DNA from: Notospermus geniculatus
Taxonomy: Eukaryota > Nemertea > Pilidiophora > Heteronemertea > Lineidae
Direction: 5' to 3'
Length of the DNA: 64,000 nt
Assembly: GCA_002633025.1 (NCBI GenBank)
Contig: NMRB01000195.1
Coordinates: forward strand, 283,681-347,680
The notes below the pieces were generated by a model, which ran no database searches, was not told the DNA's origin, and worked only from the letters and a program-made list of their open reading frames with translations. A program made the translations under genes and the position numbers. Below, piece after piece: positions 61,391 through 64,000 of the stretch (its first letter is position 1; each line of letters opens with the position of its first letter).

Positions 61391-62674
61391 GACTTTATTA
61401 CATTGTAAATTATACATCCCTTTCTCAGAAATGGGTAAAACTCTTGATGGTACATGTGGAATGAAAAAACGTTTCCAAAGTACGTCTTATTCGTCTGACT
61501 CGAGAATGATATGATAGCAATTCATTTCATTCGCAGAAAACTTATTATACCACAGTGTATTGTCCATGTAATTTGATATGTCTGGCGAACATATTACTTG
61601 TACATTCATAATATCGCTTATAGCAGTCGATTTCTTGGATAAAACCGCAGATTTAAATGACAGTTGGAGCGCAATCAGGCCTTCTCAGTTTACCAGTTAT
61701 CTCCCCACTTCACTTTGGAGTATACCATTCCATTCTTTGTCAAAATGAAATTTAATATACCAGTATCTCCAAAAGAACACTGGTAAGTTAGAAAAATTAC
61801 ATTTTTCCGCCAAGTTGTTCATTTTAGTCGCCAGGGCCCGTCTGAAGATGATAACGGACACCGCGAGGCACCGCTCTCGTGGCGTTCGCTCCTCTCAGTG
61901 GCGTCCCTCGTCCTCCACGCGCCGCGTCCGCCACCGGGCTCCATCAGACCGATTTTATCCTGATGGTACTTCGTATTTCATCGATACTAAAACTAGTCGA
62001 GAAAAGTACCACTTCTCTGCCGATTGCTGGAAGTCGTGGCCGGAATTTGACCCTTTAGAATTTTGCTTTTCAAAAGTTGGGAATGTACACAATCTCTACT
62101 TTCTTGCCACTCAAAATGTAGTCAGGGGTATTCTTGACTCGAGGTACAGCTAGCAAATAGATAACACTTCACAACATCTACATGTAGATGAAAACGCAAA
62201 CGGGTCAGATGTCTTTAAGACATGCTCACTGACCCATCAATGTGAAATGGTCACCGGGAATGGTCAAAGTGGACCATCCGCCATCAACTGCATTACACCA
62301 AGGCCAGACGGACGACGGGTAGAATTTTAAACTCCTGCGGTTCAATAAACCGAACGATAAATTATTTAAGGTGGCTGTTTCGATTATCAAACTTGTATCA
62401 GTGTGTAGTCGGTGGTCATTTGAAAGGCGAGATGAGGAAGGGGAAGCTGATGTGGGATACGTGAAGGCCACGGCAGTATGGCCATGAATGACCAACGATT
62501 TGACGTTCCATAATGAAGACTGATGTTTTTTCTTTGGATGGATGTGGTCGAATACCAACTACGGACAGTGTCGTTGCTGAATATACTATACAGCCAAGAT
62601 TGTCAGATCATGTATAGGTACTGGCCACTTCTTTGAAGAAGTCTGATAATTGTCTTTGGAAGCAATACCTATAT
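61391..62674. other. No gene recognised
   Basis: A 112-codon plus frame (61815-62153) is Arg/Ser-rich at the start and resembles nothing known. Confidence 0.35.
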
Positions 62675-63058
62675 ACCTTTCCAATAAAGATGGCGGTCTA
62701 ACAGTTCTCACCTTATGACGTCAGAAGATGCCATCTTCAGTGGTCGCTGGCACGGTGTTGGTCAAGTTGGTCAAGTGGGCCATGGGCAAAATGGGGATCC
62801 TAGCTACGATAGAGGGCAGCACACCGAAACCAAGTCCTATACAATGGACGTCTTTTGTGTTGGAAATTGATCAGGACTGGGATGTCAGTTTCATTTCAAT
62901 AGTTTTAACCACTAGTGACACCTATTGAGTCAGTGGGCTAGGGTCCCCATTGTCCGAGAGGATGCGTTTGGTAGTGTTACATGTATATCATGCTTGGAAA
63001 ATGAATGGCCACGACGTCCTGCGGGAGAACTATAGGCCGCCATCTTTGTTGGAAAGGG
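62675..63058. mobile_element. Inverted-repeat element, ACCTTTCCAA(T/C)AAAGATGGCGG ends
   Basis: 384 bp. Ends ACCTTTCCAATAAAGATGGC and inverse CCCTTTCCAACAAAGATGGC. Related to 40735-41123 and 63885-64000. Confidence 0.7.
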
Positions 63059-63761
63059 CAATAAGAAATACTTTTGGAATCGCCGGATCTGCAACCAGTG
63101 GGCACAAAATTACGAAGCTGCCCAGTGTCGCCCTACTCCATGATGATGAAATTTTCTAAACATCACAAAACATTCAAGATGTCCTTGGCTTCGTCCAGCC
63201 AGCCTAATCTAAATCATCTTCCCTCCTCGTTTTCACCCGCTAAGCACCATGGTAATACCCTTCATAACATGCTCACCACGAAACGAAACTAATAGATATC
63301 AAGAAATAGATCTCAACTCGATCCTCGGACAATATATTGAAAACAGGATCATCTTAATGCTTGGGAGCACAAAGGTTCCCCTAATGATGTCCGGTGCTGT
63401 TTGCTTGGTCAAGGTACGAAGGCCGAGCCCAGAGCGCCCGCGGGCTGATGGATGGGGTCAGTATTGATGGATGGTCCGGCTACTTAATCGGCAACTATCA
63501 GTTCTATGACAGACTGTCCTGGTCATATTTAATAGGAAGTAGTCTGGTGTGTATGATACAAGAGTCTGGGATCTTGGAAACTTGGGTGTATTACCGGTTA
63601 ATGATGAAAAATGACCTTGAAGTACACCGAAACATTTAATTGGTTGTGTTAAGTTCGGTCGGAGGCCATTTGGTAATGGTTGACGTGAATGGTGTACAGC
63701 CATCAGATGCTCAGGTCTTGTCAAGCATCATTGCCACTGTAGGCCTTAATTAGTCAATGAT
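63059..63761. other. No gene recognised
   Basis: Spacer. Confidence 0.4.
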
Positions 63762-63870
63762 CAGAGCCCATATTCATAAAACTACTTAAGTCTAAGTGTG
63801 ACACTTATCCTTTGTTCAACACAAAAGGTAAGTATCACACTTTGACTTAAGTATGTTTTTGAATACGGAC
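63762..63870. mobile_element. About 109-bp MITE with CATATTCATAAAACTACTTAAG-type arms
   Basis: Left arm GCCCATATTCATAAAAC..CTTAAGTCTAAGTGTGACACTTA pairs with the right arm ending TTGAATACGG. The ends echo the GGGCC(G/A)TATTC family. Confidence 0.65.
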
Positions 63871-63884
63871 GCAGAAGATCACAA

Positions 63885-64000
63885 AAGACCTTTCCATTCA
63901 TTGTCCAAGTATGATATAACACAATGATTTTGCCTAAACTTTGTGCCCATGGTCCGCTTTACCAGCTCAGCGTGCCAGCGGCATTGAATGGTATTAAGCT
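63885..64000. mobile_element. Start of a third AGACCTTTCCA element, cut by the window edge
   Basis: AGACCTTTCCATTCATTGTCC.. aligns with 40735 onward, including GTGCCAGCGG.CATTGAATGG found near 41029. Confidence 0.7.

Noticed and set aside
61815-62153. 112-codon plus frame with an Arg-rich start
   Set aside because: Within chance length, no splice or homology support.

Overview
This is eukaryotic nuclear DNA: split genes with GT-AG introns, tRNA-derived SINEs, many short inverted-repeat transposons (MITEs), homopolymer runs, one assembly gap (13513-13876) and three single-N joins (16330, 18348, 59848). The KDM4-type demethylase is animal. The MITE-dense background and the frequent 'taggcctac' and 'tacatgta' strings suggest a marine invertebrate, probably a deuterostome such as an echinoderm, hemichordate or amphioxus. 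That placement is an impression, not a proof.

Only one gene is certain. It lies on the minus strand from 4912 down past position 1: a histone lysine demethylase of the KDM4/JMJD2 family. It has JmjN, a complete JmjC core and a very long exon coding a lysine-rich then Gln/Ser-rich linker. The window ends before any PHD or Tudor domain. Upstream is a likely CpG-type promoter with a perfect 12-bp NRF1 palindrome (5184-5195) and a candidate first exon of a divergent plus-strand transcript (5425-5581).

From 5.6 to 64 kb I find no further recognisable protein family. The region is made of repeats. Three near-identical tandem duplications dominate: about 0.84 kb at 15494-17157, about 4.1 kb at 27093-35548 and about 6.1 kb at 41883-53990. 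They are either real segmental duplications or two haplotypes placed in series. Because the copies differ by insertions, they give several 'empty site / filled site' pairs that fix the ends and target-site duplications (TSDs) of individual transposons: a TTA element at 51380-51519, a hAT-like element at 46568-46812, a 600-bp element with a 9-bp TSD at 31269-31868 and a TA element at 34891-35135. Further pairs come from dispersed copies (3920-4037, 9561-9704, 31584-31840).

Two open frames outside the demethylase are noted without a function: an acidic repeat frame at 54414-55074 (minus, frame broken) and a 189-codon frame at 35606-36175 (minus). No prokaryotic genes, CRISPR arrays, rRNA, functional tRNA genes or viral genes were seen. 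I found no new multi-gene system. The most unusual material is the palindrome-built MITEs that share termini and short core motifs, and the roughly fifteen exact copies of a YY1-like 10-mer spread across the repeats.
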